A stretch of DNA of 64,000 nucleotides from Fremontodendron californicum. Lineage: Eukaryota > Streptophyta > Magnoliopsida > Malvales > Malvaceae. Position numbers and translations under genes: made by a program. Shown here in pieces: positions 23,061 to 37,400 of the stretch. Below the pieces are notes generated by a model, which saw nothing but the letters and a program-made list of their open reading frames with translations, was not told the origin of the DNA and searched no databases. Numbering within the stretch: the first letter of the stretch is position 1; each line of letters begins with the position of its first letter. The stretch spans positions 4,998,001 through 5,062,000 of the forward strand of contig JAULJL010000015.1 in the NCBI GenBank assembly GCA_030761205.1, read 5' to 3'.

Positions 23061-25089
23061 CTTCTCTCTGTCTCTCTCGATCGTTTGCAATTGCAAGCTC
23101 CTCTAATGCATGAATTATATGTAAGCAATGCAGTTGCAGATAATATACAATACGTTCCAATCCCCATTTACTCATTAAATTTTCTACTTTTTATTTTTAT
23201 TATTTTCGATTACTACATGATTGGAGTTCATTCACTATGCTAAACCATTGAAATATATATGATCTTCTCGGCCAACGTTGGCGCTCTGAGGTTTTAAGCG
23301 AAGGTCACCTATGGCCCCATGATGATTGCATGCTGGCACTCTTTGAGATTGAGATTGAGATGGAGGATGGAGATTATATATATTGTTGTCTTCATATCCA
23401 TCCAAGTCCAGAAAACTCCATCGCTATATACCTTATTCCTGGGGCTGGGGCTGGGGCTGAGAATTAAAGTAGAAAAACTAGGTTCAACAACGTAATCTAC
23501 ACAATAAACAGGCTGCCAATCAGTTAACATGCACCACCATCCATCATATACTGCATGCCATAATTGATATCACAACAACCAAAACTAATCATGCTTTGCT
23601 TTGCTTTACTTTACTTTTATAAACAAACAAACTAATTATATATATATATATATATATTTTGGGGGTTAACCAAAGAATCAATAGTAAATGATAGTTGACC
23701 ATCCATATTATCTATGAAATTCGAACCGAACTTTATTTATGATTTCTTATTTCTATCTCATTAATCTTTATTTCATTTCGTATTTTATTTTAGCATATCA
23801 ATTTTTTTTTACGTCCAATCTCTCCCCCTTTTTTTTTTTCCATCTATATTCTTTTTTTTTTTTTTTTCATTTCATGAACGAACTATGCCTATTTTCACAT
23901 CTAGGATTTACATATATTACTGTCAAAAGTGAATTTCTTATTTCTTATTATTGAATTTATATTATATATTATTATTGAATTTATATTATATTATATAATT
24001 AATTCTATTATATATATTATAAATTATATATTATAATTTAATAATTTATTTATATATTTATATATATATATATATATTTATTTATTTTATTTATAATATA
24101 ATTTTATTTATACAATTTTTTGTATTCTTTATGTGTTTGTGTATTTTATTGTGTCATAATTGTGTTTAATATATTTTATATTTATATAAATTTTGATATG
24201 TTAATAATTCGTATTATATAAATTTTGAGACATTCGTGTATTCGTTTCGTGTTAGTGCTTTTTTTTTTATCATGTTTGTGTCGTGTTTTTAGTTATTTTT
24301 TTCGTGTCGTGTCCAATATTACCAGGTCTAAATTATAGTATATATATGGATATTAATTGTATAAGTTAGATTAATTTTGAGAATTACAGTAATAAAAAAA
24401 ATGAAATTATGTCTTTATTTTATTTATTTATCAAAATGAATGCGACTCTCCTCCCCTCGACATCAAAGCAAAGCAAAGTAAAGGCTACAATACATACATT
24501 TTCACATTTCTAAACATTGTTATAAAATAGAATTACCAAGCTATAGCTATTAAAATGTAAAACCAAATTTGATTAAACTTTAAACACTAATTAATTAATT
24601 AAGCAACCTCATGTTCGCTTTCATATGGAATGAGTTTAATTTGCAAAATATATATTTTTTAATATTTTTTTCTTCATTTGAAAAATATTGTTTTTGGAAA
24701 ATCATTAATTAAAAACACTTTGAATTTCCATAAAAAATAATAATTACAATATTAGCTGTTACCAGACTGGAGGTGATTGGCCCATTTCAGGGTTACAGTT
24801 TAGCCCAAATTGATATCCGCCTACTCGCCTTTGTTTAGACCGACTTTAGTTGGGTTTAAAGTTTGACCCATTAATTTATAAAAGGCCAACCTTAACCCTC
24901 GTCGGAGTCTCAGACTCTCAGTTCACCCGCACCATTTGGAGACAAAGGGTCGGGTCAAGTCGGTTTAGCCTCCAAATTCCAAAATCCTGGTAAACCCCCT
25001 TGCTATTCAGTATTCACTGAGAAGCCCCAATTTTTTTGCCGCTCGAAATACAGCGGCTCCACTGCCAACACCACTAACACTGCTTAGCC
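23061..25089. other. MIR164 3' region and AT-rich repeats upstream of UTP14
   Basis: The first several hundred bases probably belong to the primary miRNA transcript. A (GGGGCT)3 tract lies near 23442-23459 and a (TA)n run at about 23637-23657. Family B repeat text lies at about 24080-24330. Near UTP14, GGCCCATTTCAGGG (about 24779) supplies a site-II-like GGCCCA element. No protein gene seen. Confidence 0.55.
24080..24330. repeat. Degenerate hAT-like MITE, family B copy 2
   Basis: Tracts of TGTGTCGTGTT and CGTGTCGTGTCC end in ATATTACCAGGTCTA, the reverse complement of a TAGACCTGG-type terminus. Internal words (ATAATTCGTATTATATAAATTTTGA) are shared with copies near 122-372 (inverted) and 55850-56080. 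The left end is not defined. Confidence 0.45.
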
Positions 25090-28000
25090 ATGGCAGATAA
25101 GAAGCGGAAAGAGAGAGCCCAAGGCGGCGAATCCAGAACCAACAAAAAGTTCAAAAAGCATTCGAACTCCAAAGGCCTAACCAAGAAAAACAAGAATAAA
25201 ACCAATATGAGAAAGAAGGGAACAGGTCCTCACTTGCCTTCGGCGCTGCGAACGGAGCTCGATCGCCTGAACCCTAGAATCTTATCCAACAGCGATGACG
25301 AGATCGATTCGGATGTTGGAAACGATGTTTATGAGTACGAGGAAGAAGTGCCCCAAGAAGAGTCCCGGAAGAACCGCCGCTTTGACCATGTCGAGAACTA
25401 TGAGTACGAGCTCCCTGAGGATTTTGAGGTTCGCTTGTCACTTTTTAGCTCGTTTAAGTGAATTTTCTTTCAATTTAGTTTAACGATAATTTTATTAATG
25501 TTTTAGGGTTTATTATATGTTCAAATTGAAAACGCTTTGCAATTCTGGAATTTAGGGTTTTGGATTCTATCTTTTACACAAATTTCAAATTTAATTATTT
25601 TTCATAAAACAAATTACGGACCTTCTAAATGAAGCTCTATTGGTTGAAGTTAGAAGTGAAATTTAGGTTGAATCATGTTAAGAACCCGAGCTATAGTATA
25701 ATTTTAATATCAAACTGCTGTTGCTTCGTGAAGTAATCATTATGCACCGATTTCCACAATTTGGGGAAAAGTAAGAGTAGTAGCATAGATGATTCTGCTG
25801 TATCTTGCAAGTATTTTGATAAAATTAGTGGTTATCACACATCTGACAATCTCCTTCTAATCTTTTGTAGGAAATCATCTTATTTGTTTTATGTTTATCA
25901 GTATTTTCTTTTTCTCATGTAGGATGAAAATGTGTCATCGGATGATGATGATGAAGACTTTGATGTTGGTGGAAATAAGGGGAGTCGAAATGAAGATGTT
26001 GATGGGAGTGATGGGGTTGAAGAGGAAGATGATGAAAAGCACTTGAGGATGTTGCAAGGAATCACTGGAATGTCAAGTGATGCGTTTGAAGGTAGTACTC
26101 TGTTGAATTTACATTGTTGGATAAGTTTGAAGTTTACTGATCAACCAAGTTCGATGACCTATTTATGTTCTTTAATGGTTGTAGGGCTCTGATTGACAGA
26201 TTTTGCATCTTGGTCATCTTATCAATTAATTATACTATCTTTTCTTGGTATCTCTTTAAAAGTTTCTACCAACTTTGTTATTTGAGAATTGTAATAAATG
26301 TCCTCACAACATGGTTAATATCTGTCCGACACCGGACTTAGCACCTGCACTTTATGCAAAATTCTCGTCTACTCAACACAGTTATCAATCTGAAACTTTA
26401 TATTTCTATATAGCAGTTCTCACGTACATATGTTGAAACATGATATTTTGACTGAATTGCAATGGTTAAACAGCCACCCTTAAATTGAAAAATGTGTTAA
26501 CGTATTTCAAAAGAAAAAATATTTTGGGAACAATTCATGTGGGCATTGGGGAGTTACCTTTATACTATTTAGTTGATATGTTTGATCTCAAAATTGTCAT
26601 TGTAGGCAAGAAAAAGAAAAATAATGTGGTTATATCTGAGGCACATCCTGAGTCGGAATACAATCCTACTCGTGATGTTCTCAAGGGTGAAGGCCACATA
26701 ACTGTTCAAGATCTTTTGGACCCTATTCAAGGAAAACCTGGATATAGCAAACTTAGAAAAAGAGTGCAACACATGGACAGAAAGTCTACATCTATTCAAG
26801 CTCCACTTCCAAAAGCAGATAGAGAGAAGTTGGAGAGGATGGCAGTGTATGAACATTCAAAGAAAGATATTACTAAGTGGGAACATCTGGTCAAAAGGAA
26901 TAGAGAAGCTCCTACTATGTTTTTTGGTGAAGATGTAGACTTGGGGTTTTCAACTATAGGGGCAATAGCTTCTGAATTTGAGCCTAGAACTGAGTTTGAG
27001 AAGAAAATTGCTTCTTTGGTTTATGATGACAAAGTTATGGAAGCTCACAAAGCAGATGGTTCCAAGCTTCTGGAATTAAATAAGGTACCTTTCTTGTTCA
27101 CTAAATCTGGCATTTGGTTATGTTTATAGGTTTGTAAAATGCCTGCCTCTCCTGATCTTAAACTTTTTATAACAAATTTCTCCTTGCTGAGTAACTTTTC
27201 CCTAATGTTTGTGATGATTTTCATCTTAATCTTTTAATTAAAAAAATACTGACTACGCTAAATCAATGCATGTCTTAACAAGGTATATACATTAGTTTAC
27301 AATCACGTTCAGATTTTTGAAGATTCTCAGATATATTTAAATGCTTTTACCCATCGTTGATCCAACTGAATAAACCTGGGTATTTAATGTTTGATTGCAG
27401 ATATTTAAGTATCTTTTTGTGGATTTGGAATAAACTTTTCTTTTAATTCAGACTGTTAGCATGTTTTTTTTGCTTAATAGAATTTTCAGAAATATTTGTG
27501 CTGACATCATGGGTTTTCTAATAGAGAGCTTAAAAGTCTGCAGACACCTTTGCTTCCAAATCTTTTGGCTCTGACAAATGTGGACTAGAATGTTGAAGAA
27601 GTCTTGAAATCAAGTGAGATCATAATGTTCTATATGAATGAAAGGGATTTATCATATTAGGAGCAAACATATTATGCAAACATAGGTTGCATCTTGATTT
27701 TGAATATTTGTATTTTATAGCTTGTCAATCTTTTGAATTTTTTCTGTATATAAATAATAAGATCAGCTGGATCTTTAATTTGTTATGCTTTTGCAATGGT
27801 TTTTGTTCTAGTGCATTGAATATTATGTGCAAATGTTTTTCTGTCACTGCTTAAAATTCAGTTGTTAAAATCATCAAGATCTTTTAAATGTCTCTGGTCT
27901 TCATCGATGCTTGGCAGATATCTGTGGAAGATTATATGAAGAAAAGGGATCATATTGCTAAAATGCGAAGCCTTCTTTTCCATCACGAAATGAAGAGTAA

Positions 28001-30851
28001 ACGCATCAAAAAGATCAAGTCCAAAACCTATCATCGATTAAAAAATAAGGATAAACTGAAAGCGGCATCTGCAGAAATGCTGATGGATCCAGAGGCAGCC
28101 AAAGAGCAGGCTAGGAAACAAGAGTTCAAACGGGCTGAGGTGATCACTCATTTTTCTTGATTTTCATAAATATTCTGTTCTTCAAACATATTCTTTCATT
28201 TGTGCTTACCCAAAAATAAATATAAAAAATGTGGAATCTTGATTTCTCTCTCTATTACTTGATGATGCAGGAGCGAATGACATTGAAGCATAAAAATAAG
28301 TCAAAGTGGGCAAGGCGTATTTTAGAGCGTGGTTTGAATACCCAGGATGAAGGTACTCAAGCAGCTATAGCTGAACAGCTTCACCATCATGCTCTTTTGA
28401 CAAGAAAAATTAACACTGTTAAGGACAGTAGTAGTAGCAGTAGTGATAGTGATAGTGACAAGGATGATGAGGGTTCAGACCAGGATAGGGCGTCTGAGTT
28501 GCTAGAAAAGGCTAAAGAGAAGACACTGAAAGTATTAGAAGACGAAGAGGAAGTGCCTAACTCCGGAGTTCTTTCTTTACCTTTCATGGTATTTGTTGCT
28601 GCATTTTTCATTTGGACTGTTAAAGACTTGCTTATAAGTTGTATTTGCTCATTTTTTCCTGATGCATTGTGCCTCATTTTTTATGTATAAGGTTCGTGGA
28701 ATGAAGAAAAGAAGGGAAGTAGCAATTGAAGAAGCTAAGCTTGCTCTTCAGGAGTATGAGCAATTGGAGGGTGTAGATGGTGCAATAAATTCAAAACCAG
28801 CCACTGCAAGTGGTAGAAGGGTCTTTGGTATGGCTAATAATAAAGGTCCAGAACCTGACAATAAGACCAAAACCGATAACATTAAGACGAAAATGGATAA
28901 TTATTATGGTAATAGTGATAGTGAAGATGATTTGGAAGACAAAAAGAATCTTAACATTGAGGGTGGCAGAAAAAATGTTGTTAAGAAGGATGTTGTCACT
29001 AATTGTGTTCGTAAAGAAGCTATCGATGTTCACGAGGATTCTGTATTCAAGGTAATATAGCTGCTGATGTTCTCCTGGCCTTCCCTTTTTCAAATCTTTT
29101 ACTCCTTGAGGGTGATAGATGTTACTTTTTCATGGTTCACAGAAATTTGATGACATTGTTAGAGAACCAGGTCCGAAAACAACATATGAAGTTGCTATTT
29201 TTGCCTCAGACTCGTGGAGAAAGGTTATGCTTTGCTATCATTTTTTCTTTTATTCTTAAATGCAGAGGAAGCTGGTCATGCTAACTTGTCTGTGTACAAT
29301 GACAGATGAAAAGTGGGAATGGAGTGGATAAAAATGTCAAAAAGTCGCAAGAAGTCAAGGAACCTATTGTGCATAATCAAGACTTGGAGGTTTGATCTTT
29401 TAGATACTTTTTATTTTGCTCTATTTTTTTGTGCGCTTGGGCAGCTCCTAATGTCCTGTTTCTTTCTTGGAAACTCTGAAGGAGGGAGAAGAAGAAAGTG
29501 ATTCAGATAGCGGAGGACAAATGGTGGATGGGATTTTGACCTCCGGCCCCAAAGAATCATATGAACTCCCTTCTCAGTCAGAGCTCATTCGACATGCTTT
29601 TGCTGGGGATGATGTGGAAGAAGAATTTAAAAAGGATAAACAGGAGCTCTTGAACGAGGAAAACCCTGAACCTGATAAACCTGTTCTGCTCCCTGGTTGG
29701 GGCCAATGGACTCATATACAGCAAAAAAAAGGTTTGCCTTCTTGGATGCTTAAGGAACATGATGATGCAAAGCAGAAGAGGGAAGAAACTCTTAAGAAAA
29801 GGAAGGATGCACAACTCAAACATGTAATCATCTCAGAGAAGTTGGATAAAAAGGTGAGTGGTTTAGTTTTGTCATTCAATTTGCACCTCAACATATGTTG
29901 AGGTGATTTAGACACTAAAGTTTAAAATTGTGTAGCCAGAAAACTTAATTTCTAATATTTGTGAAATCGAAATTCTTTCGAGACAATAATAATTGTTCAT
30001 CAATTATTATTGAAGATAAAAAAAAAAAAAACACTAAGTTGTCAATGTGAAATATGAGTAAAATATATTTGATTTTTTGTCAAATGAGCCAATTCTTTGT
30101 CAATTCATTAAGTAACATTCATCACAAAATGTTCACAAGATCTACCTGTTTCATTCATTCTAATATAGAGATGTCTAGTTGCACTCTGTTTTCTTTTGTT
30201 TAACATAGTCTAATTGCAATGTTTCTGGTGGTTAAGTGGTTCTCTTTCTTAATTTCTTTATATTTGTATTTTTTGACAGGCTGAGAAATTGCAAACAAAA
30301 ACTTTGCCCTACCCTTTCACATCCAAGGAACTTTTTGAACAGAGTATGCGTATGCCAATTGGATCTGAATCAAACCCAGAGACAGCAATCAGAGCTCTTA
30401 ACCGGCCAGAAGTAAGTTATTCAATCTTTTTAAAATCAATAATCCTGAAAATCTCATTTTTATTCTTTGGGGGTGCATCTGTAAGTTTTTTATGTGATAA
30501 AAAGAGAAGAGATTCATGAAATATAGTTTGGCATTTGACCCGGGAAGCTATTTCCGTTGTTCCCCATCTCTCCTCTCTCCCCAGTTAATTCTCCATGCCC
30601 CCTTATGTATTTGTTGCATGCACAATGACTCTTATCATGATTCCCAATATTTTTATCTACTCACCTTGTTTGTGTTGGTGCAGGTGGTTAAGAAACCTGG
30701 TGTAATTATAAAACCAATCAAATTTGAGGAAGTGCATCAGCATGAAAAACCAGAGGATCACAAACGGAGTGGGCAAAAGCGGAAGACAAATAGAAGCAAA
30801 GGTGCTGTTGGCAATGGCAAGATCAAGAAACAAACAATACACGGCAACTAA
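25090..30851 (+). CDS. UTP14: U3 small nucleolar RNA-associated protein 14 (UTP14)
   Basis: Eleven exons give 907 residues: 25090-25428, 25923-26091, 26606-27084, 27918-28139, 28271-28588, 28692-29051, 29143-29223, 29306-29389, 29482-29853, 30280-30411, 30684-30851. The N-terminus is Lys-rich and nucleolar in type, followed by acidic runs (DSDVGND, SSDDDDEDFD). The middle contains conserved UTP14 blocks: the HPESEYNP and LLDPIQGKPGYSKLRKR segment, KIKSKTYHRLKNKDKLK, and ERMTLKHKNKSKWARRILER. The C-terminus has LLPGWGQWTH, GLPSWMLKEH and LPYPFTSKELFEQSMRMPIG. UTP14 is a component of the SSU processome that activates the DHR1-type helicase during 18S rRNA maturation. Family call is secure. A Ser/Asp-rich linker (SSSSSDSDSD) suits CK2 phosphorylation, which is inference. 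The next gene, GCP4, starts 588 bases downstream in the same direction. Confidence 0.93.
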
Positions 30852-31438
30852 ATCTCGTGCTTTCCGAAATTGATTTTTCTTATAGTCTTATATAATACAT
30901 CTGGTCCAGAAAACTTGATGTTTAAAGGATAAAAAAAGATTCTGTTAGTTGTAATTGGCAGAGCTTAGTTCCTACTTCCTAATGAAGTGCATTAGAGGAA
31001 GTTATACACTTGTATTTACAGCTTGAAAAATCAGTTGTCTATTGAAAATCAATGCTTGAAAGTTGAACCTTAAAATCTTCCATCTATTTGTTTAGCACTA
31101 TGAATGACTGGTATAGTACTATAGTGGTATGACATGATTTTCAGCTCGACCCAGAAACTAAAAAAAAAAAAAAGAGTGAGGTGCGGTATTTGGGCTCGTT
31201 ATGCAGAAGGGCCCAAACTAATGTTGTCTAGTGCAGTGGTGGGGTGAGCCGGCAAGGTTAAACAACAGCCGCCGGAGTCCGGACTTCAGCCGGTATTTTG
31301 GAGGCTAACTTATAATTCAAATTTATATACTGCTACTAAAATTACTCTGCAGTTGTTGGTGAGAAGTGAGAACAGAACAGCCATGAATTCTCTCTGATTG
31401 TCTTCCATTTACCAATAACGATTAAAGAAAGGGGAAAA
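30852..31438. other. UTP14-GCP4 spacer with GCP4 promoter
   Basis: UTP14 3' untranslated region, then GCP4 promoter sequence. TTGGGCTCG (about 31190) and GGGCCCAAAC (about 31209) are site-II-like elements. Nothing else recognised. Confidence 0.6.
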
Positions 31439-34400
31439 ATGTTGCACGAGCTTTTACTAGCACTCGTTGGTTACACCGGAGATCTCATAATCGACGAGCG
31501 TGAACACCATAAATCTCTCGGCATTTGCTTATCTCCCGACGCCCCCATCTCCGACCAACGCTCCTTCAAGCTTGCTTCCGATATCTCCTTCATCGACCCC
31601 AGCGAAAGGTCTCTAATTTTTAAAATGAAAGAAATTTTCCATTTTCAATTTTTATAAATATCCGAAACCTTCTCTTTTTTCCATTCCCTTCCTAGGGTTT
31701 CATACAAATGCTATTGTCTCAGGGATCTTATCGAGAGGCTAATTACGTTAGGGTTTTACTACCGAGAGCTCGATCGCTTTGCCACGAAATCCCGGAATTT
31801 AAGCTGGATAAGGTCCGCTGATGTTTCTCCTTTGGACAGAGCCTCTGAGTTGTCCAATCCTAAAACCGAGAAGCCAAGCGTTTATCGAAGAGCCATTGCT
31901 AATGGCCTGATGGAGATACTGTCTGTCTATAAGTCTGCTGTTCTTCAAATCGAGCAGAAATTGTTGTCGGAAACCTTGCCAATTTTGGCAACTGTCACTC
32001 AGGGCCTCAATAAGGTTTCTTCTTAAGCACATCGTATCGCAGATTTAATTTCCTAGTTGCTCTTTATTCTCAGTTTATAAGTTTATCTTTTCGTTGCAGT
32101 TCTTTGTTATTTTGCCACCTTTGTACGAGCTTATTCTAGAGATTGAGCGTGATGATGTACGTGGAGGACAGCTTCTTAACCTTTTACACAAACGCTGCCA
32201 CTGTGGGGTGCCTGAATTGCAGGCCTGCATTCAAAGGTATTGAGTTTCTTTCTTTCTTTGCTCTTTTTTTTTTTTTTAAATGAAAAAAAAAAATGCAGTA
32301 AGTAGTCTCTATTTCTTGTATAAAAATGCCAACTTGTTTTCTTAACAGTAATACTACTTTTATGCGTCTCTAGTGAAAATTTATACTGTAATTAAGAATA
32401 TAAGTATTACATTCTTCAATATGCTGAGATAATTAATTGAGATTAGAGCAATGAATATGGTCCAAAATTTTATATGCTTGTGAATGGCTTGGACAATTTT
32501 ATGCCTGGTTTATAAGGGAACTGTCTTCGAACATGGTTATAAGTTATAACTGTGTGTTGATTGTTTAAAAAGGCTAGGATCTTTCTGATCAGCTTGTAAA
32601 CTAATTCCTGAACCATAGGCTTCTTTGGCATGGTCATCAAGTGTTGTATAACCAACTTGCATCATGGATGGTTTATGGGATTCTTCAAGACCAGCATGGA
32701 GAATTTTTCATTAGAAGGTAAGGACTAAAATGGTATATATTTTCCCTTTTTGATTCAAAATATATATTTCTTTCTATATCTAATAAATCTCATGATTGTT
32801 TGTGGAACTTTAACGTCTTTTAATTCTTTCATTTCATAATTCTTGCATAGACATTCTCTTTGGTGTGTGTATCCTTACACGTTTGAAACTGGTCTGATAA
32901 TCATATTACTTTCAGGCAGGAAGATCGAGATGTGGAGTACGGCTCACCTATCCCGGATGTATCTGAAAAGTTGGCACACATGTCAACTGATGATACATCT
33001 TTAACAGATTGGCACTTGGGCTTTCATATATTCCTGGTATTTTGGAGTTGTCTTTTGATTGTTTTTGTTTCTTATTTTTTTGTCATCACATTTTTGCAAA
33101 CTTCTGTTTAGCTGAAATGAATTATAAGCTAGTTGGAAGGGGGAAACATTATTCGAGGGTTTGTGGTCAATTACCATACTTTAAAGCATCAGTCTTCTGG
33201 GTGGAGTCACAAAGTTTGACAATGCCATTGTCTTTACAAGAGCAACATTAACAGTTGCGGAATGAGATCCGAAATGCCTGATGCAGTCACATTTGAGCAT
33301 TTATTAGCAATTTGTTATTAGGGTAGGAGACATCGCTCACTTTATTTTATTTATTGCTGAAGGCATTAGTTTCCTTAGATGAATAGCATCACCACTGGTT
33401 CTTCCATTAGCAATAATTAAGAAACATGGATTTGTGGGTGGATTTTCTTGTTAGGTTAAATATGCATGTTAACAAACCAGTAATCTATGTTCTGTTACTG
33501 TGAACCTATAAGTTAAATGGAAGGAAACCTGGAAATGAATCTCAGATAAAAAGGATTTGATACATCTTTCAAAATGTTCTTAGTTCTGTTGCTGTTGCAA
33601 GCTATTTATACTTTTACTGTTGTTTTGTAGGATATGCTCCCTGAGTATATCCATATGCGTGTTGCGGAGTCGATTCTTTTTGCTGGTAAAGCCATCAGGG
33701 TTCTCCGGAACGCAAGCCCTGCCATTCAGTTTCAGGATGCTCTATATGATCAGCAGACAAAAAAAGGCTCTCAAAAGGTTCATGGATCTGCTGGGTGTGT
33801 TCCTTTCCAGAAGGAGCCTTTCATGGATATAAAAATGTTTGGAGAAGAATTACTTCCACAATCTGAGGCTGATAAGATTGAAACTATGCTTCTAGATCTA
33901 AAGGTTTTATTTCATAGTTATGTAGTATCATATCTACTTATATGCCTTTAAATGGTAGAACGCCTTTATTAATTGTGCGTTTTATCATATGTAGGAATCA
34001 TCAGAATTTCACAAAAGATCATTTGAATGCTCAGTTGACTCTATCCGGTCTATTGCAGCTAGTCATCTTTGGCAGGTGCTGTATGTCAAACTTGCTACAT
34101 GATATATTTGAAGCCTGTATTTACTGAATTTGCTCTCATTCTGCAGCTTGTGGTTATACGTGCTGACTTGAATGGCCACCTGAATGCTCTAAAAGACTAT
34201 TTTCTTTTGGCAAAAGGAGACTTTTTCCAGGTAAAGAATGTACAGCATCTATGGCCTTTGCACCCCCAACCCCCAAAACCAAAACAAAAAAAAAAATTTG
34301 GGGGGGGGAGAAAAAGGGAAAATTTCCTGTAGGTTCTGTGTTCTAGTTTTCTCACTTTTTCAACTAGATAAAATGATTTTATTTCCTTCTTGAAAATATG

Positions 34401-37400
34401 TAACATGTTTTTAATAAATATATTTATTATCATTCTAGTGCTTTCTTGAGGAGAGCCGGCAGTTAATGCGCCTACCACCTCGCCAGTCAACTGCTGAAGC
34501 TGATCTTATGGTTCCATTCCAGTTGGTATGAGATTATTTCTAATAGCTTGTTTGAAACCAATATATATATAATAAATATAGTTATACTTTTTTAAATGTG
34601 TACAAACATAAGAGGCTTGGCTTATTGAGGTTTCAGATTGAATAACTGTTTATATGAATTCCTTGGCACTACTTGCATTGCAGGCAGCCATAAAGACTAT
34701 TAGTGAGGAAGAGAAATACTTTTCTAGAGTATCTTTGCAGTAAGAATCTAGTCATTTTGCTGTGAATCGTGCCATTTCTGGAAATTACAAGAGATATGTT
34801 CTTAATTGTCTTCCCCATCAATCAGGATGCCTTCATTTGGGATCACAGTGAAATCCTCTCAAGGAGATTTGCCGAAGACAAAAACATATACTGATGGAAG
34901 TTCAGAGACATCACTTGGTGGTTGGGATGGTATTGCACTTGAATATTCTGTTGATTGGCCCTTGCAGCTGTTCTTTACCCAAGAAGTGCTCTCCAAGTAA
35001 GATTCAATTGCTTCGTGGGTCCCTTATATCTTTCTTGTTACTAAATTTCCTTTAGGCAAGAAGCAGCTTTTGAAATAAGAAATGATAACTGTATAAGCAA
35101 TTGATAGGCTTAGCCTATATGGTTGAAAGACTTTAAATATTTGTTAATCACAATTGTGCTCCAGGTACCGTAGAATTTTCCAATACCTGCTGAGGCTCAA
35201 ACGAACACAAATGGAATTGGAGAAATCCTGGGCATCTGTTATGCACCAGGATCACACAGATTTTGCCAAACAACGCAATGACCGGATGAACTGCTCAATA
35301 TCTCAGCCACGGCGGCAGCGTTTTAGACCAATGTGGCGTGTTAGAGAGCATATGGCATTTTTAATCAGAAATCTCCAATTTTATATCCAGGTCCTTGATA
35401 CTATAGAGTTCAAATCATGTGTCTGCAAAATATTTCCTGAGATTTTTCTATCAAAGAAAGAAAACTTTCGTTATACATGCTAGGCATTCTGAATGAGTTG
35501 TCCATTTGTGGGCTTGGATATGTGCTACATCCTTCCTTTTACATTTGTAGTTAAACTTGATATCTTTGACTATTATCTAGGCTATGGTTACATAGGTAGC
35601 TGAAATAGTTTGATTCTTTGATATAGGTGTTAAATGGACTTGAGATCTTCATTAGGGGTGCTCGCCACTTGAATTTTCTAGTTAGCAACACCTCTTGCAG
35701 TTATTGCAAATATCTTGACAAAGTACTGGCATAATCATGAAATTCCCATTAGGATTTTGTATAGTTAGTTTGTGACGTGTTTGTTGATGTATTAGCCAAT
35801 ATTCTGGTGCAAGTTTCTGATCAAGATTTATATTGAAGAGTTGGGAAGAGTATCATCAGATTCAAAGTCTTTGATGACATCTTCAGTGTTACATCATAGG
35901 TGGATGAATAACTTTAAACACCAATATCATGGATCCTAGTGGAAAGAAGTTGAGAGAATAGTTACTGGCAAGGGAAATCAGATATCACCACTTCTGAAAG
36001 ATTCCTATATGGTTTGACCAGACAAATTCTGATATAGATTCCTTTTGAGTTTTGTAAGATGCTCTAAAATGACATTGAGAATTAAATACCCAATATGTTT
36101 ATATCCTTTTCGGTTATTCTTGACAAAGTACTGGCATAATCATGAAATTCCCATTAGGATTTTGTATAGTTAGTTTGTGACGTGTTTGTTGATGTATTAG
36201 CCAATATTCTGGTGCAAGTTTCTGATCAAGATTTATATTGAAGAGTTGGGAAGAGTATCATCAGATTCAAAGTCTTTGATGACATCTTCAGTGTTACATC
36301 ATAGGTGGATGAATAACTTTAAACACCAATATCATGGATCCTAGTGGAAAGAAGTTGAGAGAATAGTTACTGGCAAGGGAAATCAGATATCACCACTTCT
36401 GAAAGATTCCTATATGGTTTGACCAGACAAATTCTGATATAGATTCCTTTTGAGTTTTGTAAGATGCTCTAAAATGACATTGAGAATTAAATACCCAATA
36501 TGTTTATATCCTTTTCGGTTATTCTTGCTTGTTCAATGTAGATGTGTTCTTTTGTTTATGTATTTATATTTTTCTCTTTCCATGAATCCTTCGTAATAAA
36601 GATTTTATCTTTTCTGTTTTTAGGTTGATGTGATAGAATCTCAATGGAATGTTTTGCAATCTCATATTCAAGATTCTCATGACTTCACTGAACTTGTGGG
36701 TTTCCATCAAGAGTAAGTAGGATGAGTTCTTTATACTAGCAGCCTGTAAATTATCTGCTAATTTATATAGAATGGCACAACCTAAATATTGAATCATTAT
36801 TGCTTGTTACTATTAATATGGACTTGATTTAGGTGAATTTCATACAAATCATCTCAAATTATGTTTTGGCCTTTTAGGTCTCTATTGTATATTTCATAGA
36901 AATCATTCCATATTATCGCATATAATTTGTCCAAGTAAAATGAGTTTATGCATGTTCACATAAATTGGTGTTTCTTTTAATTCTTTTGGTTTGTCTTGCC
37001 AAACATTGATGATGTGATAAAGGCTTACATGTTCTTAACATTTTTACAGGTATTTATCAGCTTTAATTTCTCAGTCTTTCTTGGACATTGGCTCTGTGTC
37101 AAGGATATTGGACAGCATCATGACGCTTTGCCTGCAGTTCTGCTGGAATATTGAGAACCAAGAAAGCAGTCAAAATACATCTGAATTAGAACGTATAACT
37201 GAGGTACCCATATCTAGCATCTCTTATTTGCTTATGCAGGTAGCACTGGCAAGAATAAGCATTTTGATATAGCGAATACTGAATATGATGGATATGTGCC
37301 TTTGAATTTCCAACATCACTTACAACTTAAGCTTTAGTTGGTTTTTGACAATTTGTCTTGGATTTTTAACACTTTTAGTTGGGATAGGTCAAATCTCCAC

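Noticed and set aside
23440..23462. G-quadruplex in the (GGGGCT)3 tract
   Set aside because: Only three full G-runs are present, so an intramolecular four-run quadruplex is not supported.
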